43,982 nt of DNA from an uncultured Clostridia bacterium (GTDB lineage Bacteria > Bacillota > Clostridia > Oscillospirales > Ruminococcaceae). Below are positions 1-7,208 of this stretch, in pieces (the stretch's first letter is position 1; every line of letters starts with the position of its first letter). The notes under the pieces were generated by a model, which worked only from the letters and a program-made list of their open reading frames with translations, was not told where the DNA came from and ran no database searches. The position numbers and the translations under genes are program-made. The stretch is taken from assembly GCA_947624375.1 (NCBI GenBank), contig CANQKD010000017.1, positions 1 to 43,982 on the forward strand. Reading direction: 5' to 3'.

Positions 1-525
1 TTTTGCCTTATCAGTCGTCTGCTGCGGCTGTTTAGCTATCTCCTGTGCCTTTTGATTTAACTTTTTTCTTGAATACAAAAATTTCTGGGTTGGCTTTTCT
101 TTTGCATTCTCTTTTTTCTCTTGCGAATTTTCTTTTACCGATTGCTTATCATCTGTTTTCTCCTGAGTGTTATCTTTATCTTCTTGCGCGTTCGCTTTTT
201 CTTTTTTATCGTTAATCTGTTGGACAGTCCTATGTATAGCCTGCTTACAATCCACATGATCATCAGCTATAGATTTATCGAACACTTTTGAACATTCATC
301 TATCCAAGTGAAGTTGTGTGCCAGAGCATCTATGATTGCAGAAACTTCAACGTCATCAAGTGCTTTAGTTGACATATATCCCGAACCTTGACGATGTTCA
401 AAACCATTTTCTAACATGACTTTTCGTACATCTTTATAAGCCTTTTTCCAGTTGTTTCTCGAATATTTTTGTTGCAGCTTTTTGGTATCAAGGTCAAAGT
501 TAATTGTCCATTTACATATTGCCAT
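1..525 (-). CDS. VapD/Cas2-like endoribonuclease with charged tail, 3' end outside window
   Basis: The 175 visible codons run off the left edge, so the C-terminus is missing. Residues 1-90 resemble VapD (ferredoxin-like, Cas2-related ribonuclease family): an N-terminal strand with FDLD, a helix with KAYKDVRKVM, then GFEHRQGSGYMS, matching the family pattern AY.D.R..L...GF..QGS.Y. A Lys/Glu/Gln-rich tail from about residue 105 onward is an extra, probably disordered part that ordinary VapD (about 95 residues) lacks. The ATG lies 2 bases after the stop of the upstream gene (TAAGTATG), so the two are almost certainly co-transcribed and translationally coupled. VapD proteins are mRNA interferases, some forming toxin-antitoxin pairs; the role of this one is inferred from family resemblance only. 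Confidence 0.7.
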   Translation of the reverse strand, partial: MAICKWTINFDLDTKKLQQKYSRNNWKKAYKDVRKVMLENGFEHRQGSGYMSTKALDDVEVSAIIDALAHNFTWIDECSKVFDKSIADDHVDCKQAIHRTVQQINDKKEKANAQEDKDNTQEKTDDKQSVKENSQEKKENAKEKPTQKFLYSRKKLNQKAQEIAKQPQQTTDKAK

Positions 526-527
526 AC

Positions 528-1133
528 TTACCTACCCCGTTTTGCAAGCGTTTTAAAAGCGTTCTCAGGTAAATTGTCTGTGAGCGCGTTATACCACAGT
601 GCTGATTTTATATAAGATCTTAGTTCTGAATCATACAGAAAAATCACATCTTGAAGGAACACGTCGTTTACTTCTTTAACCATAGTATAATACGTTACCA
701 AAGAGCCTTCTTGCCTTTTCTGCATTCCGTCCTCTCTGAAATAGCGGTCTATTGCTGCATACACTTCATCAGTTTTTTTACCTTCAGCAAGCACCTTTTC
801 TTCATCAACGATTATTTCAAATTTATAAGCGTAATCAGCATACCACTCTGCCAGAATATTCTCAACGATACCGAGAGGCTCTATGTACCACAATATAGCC
901 TTGAAGTACGGCTTCAGCCATGACTTGTACGCGGAACTTATGCCGTACCACATCATACCACATTTTTCTTTTTTCAATGTGCCGAATGTAAAAACGCTGC
1001 CGCTGCGCTCTTTCTGAAAGCAGTCGTTATAAAAACAGCTGCAAAGATCATCATATACATCGTCAAGTTCCTGTCCATCTGCCAGCACCTTTTCTTCGTC
1101 AATAGTCATTTCAACCTTGTAAAAATAGTTCAT
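528..1133 (-). CDS. Unknown protein with internal duplication, upstream partner of the VapD-like gene
   Basis: A 201-residue soluble protein that I do not recognise as a named family. It contains two copies of one domain: YKVEMTIDEEKVLADG (residues about 6-21) and YKFEIIVDEEKVLAEG (about 103-118), each followed by a helix (DDVYDDL / DEVYAAI) and a strand ending GSVFTFGT or GSLVTYYT. The strand-helix-strand order with a GS before the last strand loosely recalls the VapD fold itself, but that is a guess. It sits first in a two-gene operon 2 bases ahead of the VapD-like gene, which is where an antitoxin would be expected. Ribosome site AAAGGAGG is 7-8 bases before the ATG. The promoter at 1211-1239 is followed at once by a perfect palindrome, so the operon is probably repressed. 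Confidence 0.65.
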   Translation of the reverse strand: MNYFYKVEMTIDEEKVLADGQELDDVYDDLCSCFYNDCFQKERSGSVFTFGTLKKEKCGMMWYGISSAYKSWLKPYFKAILWYIEPLGIVENILAEWYADYAYKFEIIVDEEKVLAEGKKTDEVYAAIDRYFREDGMQKRQEGSLVTYYTMVKEVNDVFLQDVIFLYDSELRSYIKSALWYNALTDNLPENAFKTLAKRGR

Positions 1134-1180
1134 TTTACGTCCTCCTTTAATTAAAATAATTTTTGTGCAGAAATGTGTTT

Positions 1181-1200
1181 AAACAATGGGCACATTGTTT
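1181..1200. promoter_or_regulatory. Perfect palindromic operator AAACAATG-4-CATTGTTT
   Basis: Two 8-bp arms match exactly around a GGCA spacer. The site covers roughly the first 20 transcribed bases of the VapD operon. The half-site CATTGTTTTAT recurs at 1321-1331, directly at the start of transcription of the neighbouring zinc-ribbon/RHH regulator gene. The repeated half-site suggests one DNA-binding protein, perhaps that regulator, acts on both promoters. Confidence 0.65.
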
Positions 1201-1210
1201 TATATTCTAT

Positions 1211-1239
1211 AGTATACCAGAATGATCATCGTCTGTCAA
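1211..1239 (-). promoter_or_regulatory. Promoter of the VapD-like operon
   Basis: On the minus strand TTGACA (1234-1239) and TATACT (1211-1216) are separated by 17 bp, a near-consensus sigma-A promoter reading toward the 528-1133 gene. Confidence 0.8.
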
Positions 1240-1283
1240 GAGGCAAATGAAAATGTTCACAAAATATTAACAATTACCCTCCC

Positions 1284-1312
1284 TTGACAACTCACCGCGC
1301 GAATGATAAAAT
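1284..1312 (+). promoter_or_regulatory. Promoter of the zinc-ribbon/RHH regulator
   Basis: TTGACA (1284-1289), a 17-bp spacer and TAAAAT (1307-1312). The start of transcription falls next to the CATTGTTT half-site at 1321-1328. Confidence 0.75.
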
Positions 1313-1350
1313 AATAGTACCATTGTTTTATCTGCATTGGAGGAATGAAA

Positions 1351-1635
1351 ATGTACACCGTATCTTGCAAAAACTGTGGGAAGAAATACGAAAGCAGAGC
1401 CAACCGCAGCGGCGTATGCCCAGACTGCAAAAAAATAATGCGCTCGCGCAATAATACGCGATACGCAGTTAAAACTTATGATTGTGTAAGATTTTATGTG
1501 CCCAAAGGCGCGCGCGAGGAGTATAAACAGTTCGCCTACAGCCACGGCATGAGCTTGAATGAATTTATAAATGAAGCAATTGATTTGTACGCAGAAAAAT
1601 TGGAATCAGAAGATCATAAAAACGAGCAGGAATAA
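1351..1635 (+). CDS. Zinc-ribbon plus ribbon-helix-helix DNA-binding protein
   Basis: A 94-residue protein. Cysteines 6, 9, 23 and 26 form two CxxC knuckles of a zinc ribbon (SCKNCGKKY...GVCPDCKK). Residues about 45-85 (VRFYVPKGAREEYKQFA, then SLNEFINEAIDLYAE) look like an Arc/CopG-type ribbon-helix-helix: one strand then two helices. I chose the second ATG because GGAGG lies 7 bases before it, whereas the ATG at 1345 abuts the ribosome site. It faces away from the VapD-like operon, and both promoters carry the same CATTGTTT half-site, so it may regulate itself and that operon. No terminator follows; transcription runs into a purine-rich tract and meets the cls terminator. Confidence 0.75.
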   Translation: MYTVSCKNCGKKYESRANRSGVCPDCKKIMRSRNNTRYAVKTYDCVRFYVPKGAREEYKQFAYSHGMSLNEFINEAIDLYAEKLESEDHKNEQE

Positions 1636-1694
1636 AATACGCCATATTTCGCACTTTTTTATCTGCAAACGCTGCAATTGTATGCAAAAGCTAC

Positions 1695-1765
1695 AGATAA
1701 AGATAAAGATAAAGAAAAAGAAAAAGAAAAAGAATATGTTTATGATAAAGAAAAAGAAAAAGAGC
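1695..1765 (+). repeat. Purine-rich 6-bp tandem repeat tract
   Basis: Imperfect repeats of GATAAA and GAAAAA on the + strand, interrupted once by about 12 bases. A reading frame across it gives only a lysine/glutamate repeat with no ribosome site, so I regard it as non-coding. The 1636-1809 gap otherwise holds only the cls terminator. Confidence 0.7.
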
Positions 1766-1774
1766 ACAGCGCAC

Positions 1775-1804
1775 AAAAAAGCCGCTCCGAAAAGACGAAG
1801 CGGC
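1775..1804 (-). terminator. Intrinsic terminator after cls
   Basis: Reading the minus strand, GCCGCTTC and GGAGCGGC pair around a short loop and are followed by TTTTTT, a few bases after the cls stop codon. Confidence 0.85.
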
Positions 1805-1809
1805 ATATA

Positions 1810-3378
1810 TCACAGCAGCGGTGCAAAAAGCCTCATTACCCTGCCTTGGAGCTTTGTAAAAAAGCTCTCTTTTTTTATGCTATCTTTAGTTACCCTTTTG
1901 CACTTTGAAAGAGTGTTTTCAAAATCGCGCTTTATATCGCTGATGCAGTCAACGCCATAAAGATAAGTGCCGCACTCAAAGTGGTGGTAAAGGCTTCTGT
2001 AATCGAGATTTATCGTGCCGACTACCGCCTTTATATCATCTGATACAAACATCTTTGCGTGAACAAAACCGGGCGTATAAAGATATATCTCAACGCCCGA
2101 GTCCATAAGCGTTTTAAAATACGTTTTAGCCAGCGAATACACCGCTTTTTTGTCCGGAATGCCCGGCAGGATAAGCTTTGTGTCCACTCCCCGTTCGGCT
2201 GAAAACTTCAGCGCTGTGAGCAGTTCATCATCAAGTATCAGATAAGGTGTCATTATATGCACATACTTTTCGGCGCGGTCAAGAATATCCATATACACCT
2301 TTTCGCCGACCTTATCGCGGTCAAGCGGACTGTCGCCATAGGGAATGACATAGCCTTTTTCATCTTCAAATACGGGGCAGTCGGGCACGCTCAAAAACGG
2401 CGAATGATCGCTTTCTTTTTCATCAAGACACCACATATTCAGAAACATCAGTGTCATGTTGTCAACAGCCTTGCCCTGCACCCTTATCGCGGTATCTTTC
2501 CAGTGCCCGAACCTCACGATATCGTTTATGTACTCGTCCGCGAGATTCACGCCGCCGTTGAAGCCGACCTTGCCGTCTATGACAAGTATCTTGCGGTGGT
2601 CGCGGTAGTTGTAATGCGTTGAAACAAACGGCTTTATCGGCGAGAACATCTTGCACTTTATCCCCAGTTTACCGAGCATTTCGGGATAGTTATAAGGCAG
2701 CAGAGATATCGCGCAGGTGCCGTCATACATAACACGGACATCAACGCCCTGCTTTGCTTTCTCAGCTAAAATGCTTAGTATGCTGCCCCACATCCTGCCC
2801 TCGTCAACTATGAAATACTCCATAAAAATGAACTTTTCCGCCTTTTTAAGCTCGGTGAGCATATCGGCATATTTCTCCTCGCCAAGTGGGTAATACGTTA
2901 CCCTGTTATAACGAGTAACGGGAAAAGCGCCGCTGTTGCCAAGATACTTTACAAGCTGCGCGGTCGCTATGCTCTCGTTTTGCAAAGCCGTGAAAGTATC
3001 GCTGTCCTGCGTGATGTCGCTCTTGTGCTTTTCTATCATCTCGCTGCAAAGCTTCCTGACCTTTTTGCCGCCGTTGTTGGTGTTGGTGTACAGATAGAAA
3101 AGCGCACCGAACACCGATGTCAGCATTATCACTACTATCCAGGTTATCTTCGCGGAAGAATCCATGTCGGTATTCACAAGCAGTATAATAATGATTATGT
3201 TGAATATGCCGACGCCGCCCATTATGCCGTTTATGAGCCCTGCAAAAAATATCTGCGTTACCAGAAACAGTACCACCGCCGCCAGCAGCAGAAGTATCAC
3301 AACTCCAGTGCGGCTGAACACTATGCGCAAAAGCCCTTTCTTGCGCTTTTTCAAAAGGTCTATACGCTCTTCCATCAT
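1810..3378 (-). CDS. cls: Cardiolipin synthase (phospholipase D family)
   Basis: A 522-residue membrane enzyme that condenses two phosphatidylglycerols (or similar) into cardiolipin. Two or three hydrophobic segments lie within residues 18-97. Two HKD motifs are intact: H261-R-K263...D268 (DHRKILVIDG) and H440-A-K442...D447 (HAKMFVSD), each followed by the usual Gly/Asn (GFNGGVN, GTINLDYRS). Length is close to the family norm of about 480-515. The start ATG lies 8 bases after the stop of the HAD gene, so the two form an operon. A strong terminator follows. The product could use other phosphatidyl acceptors, but the fold and the membrane anchor make cardiolipin synthase the best call. Confidence 0.93.
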   Translation of the reverse strand: MMEERIDLLKKRKKGLLRIVFSRTGVVILLLLAAVVLFLVTQIFFAGLINGIMGGVGIFNIIIIILLVNTDMDSSAKITWIVVIMLTSVFGALFYLYTNTNNGGKKVRKLCSEMIEKHKSDITQDSDTFTALQNESIATAQLVKYLGNSGAFPVTRYNRVTYYPLGEEKYADMLTELKKAEKFIFMEYFIVDEGRMWGSILSILAEKAKQGVDVRVMYDGTCAISLLPYNYPEMLGKLGIKCKMFSPIKPFVSTHYNYRDHRKILVIDGKVGFNGGVNLADEYINDIVRFGHWKDTAIRVQGKAVDNMTLMFLNMWCLDEKESDHSPFLSVPDCPVFEDEKGYVIPYGDSPLDRDKVGEKVYMDILDRAEKYVHIMTPYLILDDELLTALKFSAERGVDTKLILPGIPDKKAVYSLAKTYFKTLMDSGVEIYLYTPGFVHAKMFVSDDIKAVVGTINLDYRSLYHHFECGTYLYGVDCISDIKRDFENTLSKCKRVTKDSIKKESFFTKLQGRVMRLFAPLL

Positions 3379-3386
3379 GCCACCCC

Positions 3387-4106
3387 CTATTCGAGAGATG
3401 CGAGGTAGTCTATATGTATCCTCAGCTGGTCTGCGCTGCCGCGTGCCTGCTGAGAGATATCTTCATTTTTGCGGTTTATAACGTAGTCGGTAAGCAAAAA
3501 TGTCCGCATACCTATCTGCGCCGCCACAAGGTCTTCTCCCACATCGTTGCCCACCATAAGGCATTCCTGCGGCTGCACCGAGAGGCGTTTTGTGATTTCT
3601 TTATAATACTCCAAGTTCGGCTTGCTGTAGCCTATATTTTCGTATGTGGTGTACAGCTCGAAGTCCTCCGGCTCAAAGCCCGCCCAGCGTATGCGGTTCT
3701 CTGTAGCCGTTGCAGGGAAGATAGGGTTTGTTGCCAGCGCAACTTTGAAGCCTCGCGCTTTCAGATCATGCACCAAAGCTATAAGCGTTTCATTTTTGCC
3801 GCACATATGCTGCGCCTCGTTGAAGTCGCTGCGGTAAAACTCGTCAAACACGGGCATATCGTCATAAACGCGCTCGCCCATTATCTCAGCAAACGTCTTC
3901 CAGAAAGCCTTGTCGTTCATAATAACGCCGTCGTTCGCCACCATTGCGGCAGTGCCTTTCCAAATAGCCGCAACAAGTTCGTCGGGGTCATAGCCCAGCG
4001 GCACTACTTTTTTGCAAAGCAGTTTGAAATATTCTTTTGTAAAACTATCGTTGTCCATTGGCAGCAAGGTGCCGTCAAGGTCAAACAAAACAGTTGTAAG
4101 TTTCAT
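3387..4106 (-). CDS. HAD-family hydrolase (phosphatase)
   Basis: A 239-residue cytoplasmic haloacid-dehalogenase-superfamily protein. Motif I is FDLDGTLLP (nucleophile D9, D11), motif II LATNP, motif III lysine in YSKPNLEYY, motif IV VGNDVGEDLVAA. The helical cap lies between motifs I and II (about residues 15-85). Such proteins remove phosphate from small metabolites; the substrate cannot be read from the sequence. It leads a two-gene operon with cls 8 bases downstream, and its promoter (4138-4166) is divergent from that of the YfcE-like gene. Confidence 0.85.
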   Translation of the reverse strand: MKLTTVLFDLDGTLLPMDNDSFTKEYFKLLCKKVVPLGYDPDELVAAIWKGTAAMVANDGVIMNDKAFWKTFAEIMGERVYDDMPVFDEFYRSDFNEAQHMCGKNETLIALVHDLKARGFKVALATNPIFPATATENRIRWAGFEPEDFELYTTYENIGYSKPNLEYYKEITKRLSVQPQECLMVGNDVGEDLVAAQIGMRTFLLTDYVINRKNEDISQQARGSADQLRIHIDYLASLE

Positions 4107-4137
4107 AAAAACAGACCTTTCCTATATCGTTTAGAAC

Positions 4138-4166
4138 ATTGTATCACAAAACAGGCGGCTTGTCAA
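4138..4166 (-). promoter_or_regulatory. Promoter of the HAD-cls operon
   Basis: Minus-strand TTGACA (4161-4166), 17-bp spacer, TACAAT (4138-4143). Confidence 0.75.
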
Positions 4167-4254
4167 ACAAAAGCGTGATTTTAGATATATTTTTTGCGCA
4201 AGTGAAAACGTTTTTATACATATTCACGATTTTGAAAAAAGTTTGAAAAACCGC

Positions 4255-4282
4255 TTGACAAATCCTTTGGCGGTGCTATAAT
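4255..4282 (+). promoter_or_regulatory. Promoter of the YfcE-like gene
   Basis: TTGACA (4255-4260), 16-bp spacer, TATAAT (4277-4282). Transcription should begin near 4289, which rules out an in-frame start at 4287 for the gene and supports the ATG at 4314. Confidence 0.8.
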
Positions 4283-4313
4283 ATGCTTGAAAATATATTT
4301 AAGGAATGGTCAT

Positions 4314-4865
4314 ATGAAGCTGTTTATAGCCTCTGATATACACGGCTCTGCTTACTGGTGCGAGCATTTGGCAAAAGCTTTTGAAGACGAGCGCGCCGAC
4401 AAACTTTTGCTGCTGGGCGATATTTTATACCACGGGCCGCGAAACGATCTGCCAAAAGACTATCAGCCGAAAGAAGTTGCTAATATACTGAACAGTATGA
4501 AAGACAAAATTCTCTGCATAAAAGGCAACTGCGACAGCGAAGTAGATCAGATGATGCTCGACTTTCATATAATGTCAGAGTACGCGCTGCTTTATCTAGA
4601 CGGCATTTCGGTGTACGCCTGCCACGGACATAACATTCCCGAAAATATAAATAGCGACATACTTCTATACGGGCACACGCATATACCAAAGTATGAAAAT
4701 ACAGACGGCGTTATGCATATAAACTGCGGCTCTGTTTCGATACCGAAAGAAAACTCACCGCACAGTTATTTGATTTACGAAAACGATCGCTTTGCATGGA
4801 AGGACCTTGCAAACGGCTGCAAATATATGGAACTAACAACACTTACAACACAAAGCAACACCTAA
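4314..4865 (+). CDS. yfcE: YfcE-type metallophosphoesterase
   Basis: A 183-residue calcineurin-like phosphodiesterase, the usual YfcE length (184 in E. coli). The metal ligands are all present: SDIHG (D8, H10), GDILYHGPRND (D36), KGNCDSE (N72), CHGH (H104) and GHTH (H121, H123). Members hydrolyse phosphodiesters with manganese; the physiological substrate is unknown. The start at 4314 is chosen because the promoter lies at 4255-4282 and AAGGA precedes this ATG. The MATE exporter begins 15 bases after the stop, so both probably share this promoter. Confidence 0.9.
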   Translation: MKLFIASDIHGSAYWCEHLAKAFEDERADKLLLLGDILYHGPRNDLPKDYQPKEVANILNSMKDKILCIKGNCDSEVDQMMLDFHIMSEYALLYLDGISVYACHGHNIPENINSDILLYGHTHIPKYENTDGVMHINCGSVSIPKENSPHSYLIYENDRFAWKDLANGCKYMELTTLTTQSNT

Positions 4866-4880
4866 GGGCAAAGGAGAAAA

Positions 4881-6263
4881 ATGCACACAAAAGATCTTAC
4901 ACATGGCAATCCCGTAAAACTCATTCTCGCGTTCGCGCTGCCGCTTCTTATCGGCAATCTGTTTCAGCAGGTATACAACATGGTAGATACCATGGTATGC
5001 GGCTACACGCTCGGCGACGGCGCAATAGCCTCGATAGGCGCTGTATCGGCGCTGTGGTCGCTGATAATCAACTTCGCACAGGGCATGAACAACGGCTACG
5101 CGCTTGTTTCTTCTAGATATTTCGGCGCGCAGGATATACGCTCTCTGAAACGCTCGATAGGGCACATGATAAAGCTCAATGTTATAGTTGCGACCGTACT
5201 TACGGCTGCATCTGTAATGTTTATGAAGCCTCTGCTTGAAATGATGAACGTGCGCGGCGCGATATACCACGATGCTTATGTGTACATTACGATTATATGC
5301 GCAGGCATGGCTTCAACGGTGGCTTACAATATGTTCTCCTGCATACTCAGGGCAGTTGGCAACAGCAGAACGCCGCTTTACTACCTGATTTTTTCAAGCG
5401 TGCTTAACGTTATAACCGATGTGCTTTTTGTAAAGTTTATCGGCATGGGCATTGCAGGCGCGGCTGCGGCAACGGTGCTTTCGCAGACTGTTTCGGCGGC
5501 GCTGTGCGGCATACACCTTTTCAGAAAATACAAAGATATACTCCCCTCGGGCGAGGATATGAGACTGGAGAAAAAGATGCTTGGCGAAATGCTGGTGAAC
5601 GGCATGGCTATGGCATTTATGATAAGCGTTGTTGACATGGGCTCGGTGATCTTCCAGAGGGCTAACAACGCGCTGGGTGAGATATACATTTCGGCATACA
5701 CCGCTGCAAGGCGGATAATCGTGATATTCATGTCGCCGCTGAGCTCTATTTCTACCGCCGCAGCAACGTTTATAGGTCAGAACCGCGGCGCGAAAAAGTT
5801 TGCCAGAATGGACACCGGCATAAAGCAGGTCATGGCTATGGAGATGATCTGGGGCGTGTTCTCCTGCGCGGTGGTTTACCTTTTCGGCGGTGCGCTGATA
5901 CGCTTCACCACCGGCACCGACAGTGAATTCATCGTGCGCAACGGCGTACTGAGCCTGCGGCTGCACTTCCCGTTCTACCCTGCGCTTGGGCTGCTCATAT
6001 GCATGAGAAACGCAATGCAGGCGCTCGGTCACAAGATAGCTCCGCTGGTTTCAAGCAGCATAGAACTTGGCATGAAGATATTCTCGGCGGCGTTTCTGAT
6101 ACCACACTTTGGTTTCTTAGGCACGTGCGTTACAGAGCCTGTTACGTGGGTGCTGTGCATGGTGTTCCTGTGCTCGATGTACTTTGGCAGGCGCAAGCAG
6201 ATGCTGCTGGGTCATCACGGGCAGCAGCTTTACAACATGACCTCGCACAAGGCAAGAGCGTAA
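4881..6263 (+). CDS. MATE-family multidrug/cation antiporter
   Basis: A 460-residue inner-membrane protein with about twelve hydrophobic segments. The N-terminus LTHGNPVKLILAFALPLLIG and the first helix segment QQVYNMVDTMVCGYTLG are typical of the DinF/NorM-like MATE family, with the half-repeat recurring in the second half (VFMSPLSSISTAAATFIGQN). MATE proteins export drugs or metabolites using sodium or proton gradients. Ribosome site AAAGGAG is 5 bases before the ATG. It is the second gene of the operon that starts at 4289, and a hairpin follows its stop. Substrate not predictable. Confidence 0.88.
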   Translation: MHTKDLTHGNPVKLILAFALPLLIGNLFQQVYNMVDTMVCGYTLGDGAIASIGAVSALWSLIINFAQGMNNGYALVSSRYFGAQDIRSLKRSIGHMIKLNVIVATVLTAASVMFMKPLLEMMNVRGAIYHDAYVYITIICAGMASTVAYNMFSCILRAVGNSRTPLYYLIFSSVLNVITDVLFVKFIGMGIAGAAAATVLSQTVSAALCGIHLFRKYKDILPSGEDMRLEKKMLGEMLVNGMAMAFMISVVDMGSVIFQRANNALGEIYISAYTAARRIIVIFMSPLSSISTAAATFIGQNRGAKKFARMDTGIKQVMAMEMIWGVFSCAVVYLFGGALIRFTTGTDSEFIVRNGVLSLRLHFPFYPALGLLICMRNAMQALGHKIAPLVSSSIELGMKIFSAAFLIPHFGFLGTCVTEPVTWVLCMVFLCSMYFGRRKQMLLGHHGQQLYNMTSHKARA

Positions 6264-6271
6264 ATACACAC

Positions 6272-6306
6272 AAAAAAGCCCTGCATAAGCATGGGCTCAA
6301 ATTTTG
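6272..6306 (+). terminator. Hairpin terminator after the MATE gene
   Basis: AGCCC-TGC and GCA-T-GGGCT pair around ATAA (6277-6297). The T-rich tail on the + strand is weak (CAAATTTTG); on the minus strand the same hairpin has a TTTTTT tail, so it may work in both directions. Confidence 0.6.
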
Positions 6307-6770
6307 TCTATTTGCGCTTACGCGCAGCGCAGGAGCGCACACGTTGACCCCAATACGCAAAGGTTTTAAGTCTTGTCAAGAAACTAAAAGTTTTCGGTCA
6401 AGCCTTTTTCAAAAGGCTTGTCAGGTCGAGGGGCGAGCCCCTCGTCGCCCTCCGCAGAGGGCGAAATCCCTTACACCGTGCGCTCTGCAAGAGGTGAATT
6501 AAAAAACAGTCCTGTGGACTGTTTTTTAATGAGGGCAGCGGTCGCAAGCGACCGCGGGAAGAATTATTTCGCTTTTAATTTTGGGGGCGATATAATTCTT
6601 CGGGCGTTCCCAAAGGGAACGCTGCTCCTGCAAGAGAGGGATCTTCCTAGTTGTAGCGCATAGCAATTTTGCCTGCGCGCGCTTGCGTGCGCAATAGCTA
6701 TTTTAAAAGTCTTATTTACCAACACAAATATGGTGCGCATTAGAAATTTTTTATACACCAATCCTTCGAC
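6303..6770 (+). repeat. Dispersed mosaic palindromic repeat, copy A
   Basis: Non-coding stretch made of modules that recur at four other places in the window. In order: GCGCTTACGCGCAGCGCAGG and ACACGTTGACC (6306-6344), a TCAAGAAAC...AGTTTTCGG block with a CCTTTTTCAAAAGG hairpin (6354-6421), a GTGCGCTCTGCAAGAGG box followed by the hairpin AACAGTCC/GGACTGTT (6479-6530), GCGGTCGC-AA-GCGACCGC (6538-6554), a large GAAGAATTAT palindrome (6556-6601), and GCGTTCCC-AAA-GGGAACGC (6604-6622). No gene seen. Confidence 0.75.
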
Positions 6771-6840
6771 AACCTAAAGCAAAAGTTTTGCTGGAAGAAT
6801 ATTCTGCCAGCTGCCTTTTTGGGGCTGTTTTGGTCGGGTA

Positions 6841-7160
6841 CTAGAGACAAGAAGCAAGAAGAGTAGGCTTTTCACTTCGTTTGGCGTTCCATTATGGGAC
6901 GCGGAAAGAAAGCTAAGTTTTTCTCAAAGGGGAGGCTCTCTCTTGCAGAGCCTCCCCTCTTAGAAAACAGTTCACCGAACTGTTTTCTAATTCACCTCTT
7001 GCAGAGCGCACGTTGTGTTTTGTGGGGCTCTGCCCCACGCCCCGTGACCCTTTTGAAAAAGGGTCAATCGAAAACTTTTCCTTTCTTGACAGGGTTTAAA
7101 ACTTTTGCGCGTTTTGGCGGTCAACGTGTGCGCTCCTGCGCCGCGCGTAAGCGCAAACAT
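6841..7160 (-). repeat. Dispersed mosaic palindromic repeat, copy B (inverted relative to A)
   Basis: Same modules as copy A in reverse order and strand: heptamers CTAGAGA CAAGAAG CAAGAAG (6841-6861), GCGTTCCATTATGGGACGC (6885-6903), hairpin AACAGTTC/GAACTGTT next to AGAGCGCACGT (6963-7014), the CCTTTTGAAAAAGG hairpin with TTTCTTGACAG (7043-7113), and GTCAACGTGTGCGCTCCTGC to GCGCGTAAGCGC (7124-7153). Copies A and B face each other, so the whole gap 6300-7208 can fold back on itself. No gene seen. Confidence 0.75.
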
Positions 7161-7208
7161 TATACACAAAAGAAAAGGCAGCGTGCGTACACTGCTTTCC
7201 AATTGCTT

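Noticed and set aside
1678-1908. Lys/Glu repeat protein frame
   Set aside because: It follows a purine repeat, has no ribosome site and runs through the cls terminator into antisense cls.
4480-4689. Small minus-strand frame inside yfcE
   Set aside because: No ribosome site or homology; lies wholly antisense to conserved metallophosphoesterase motifs.
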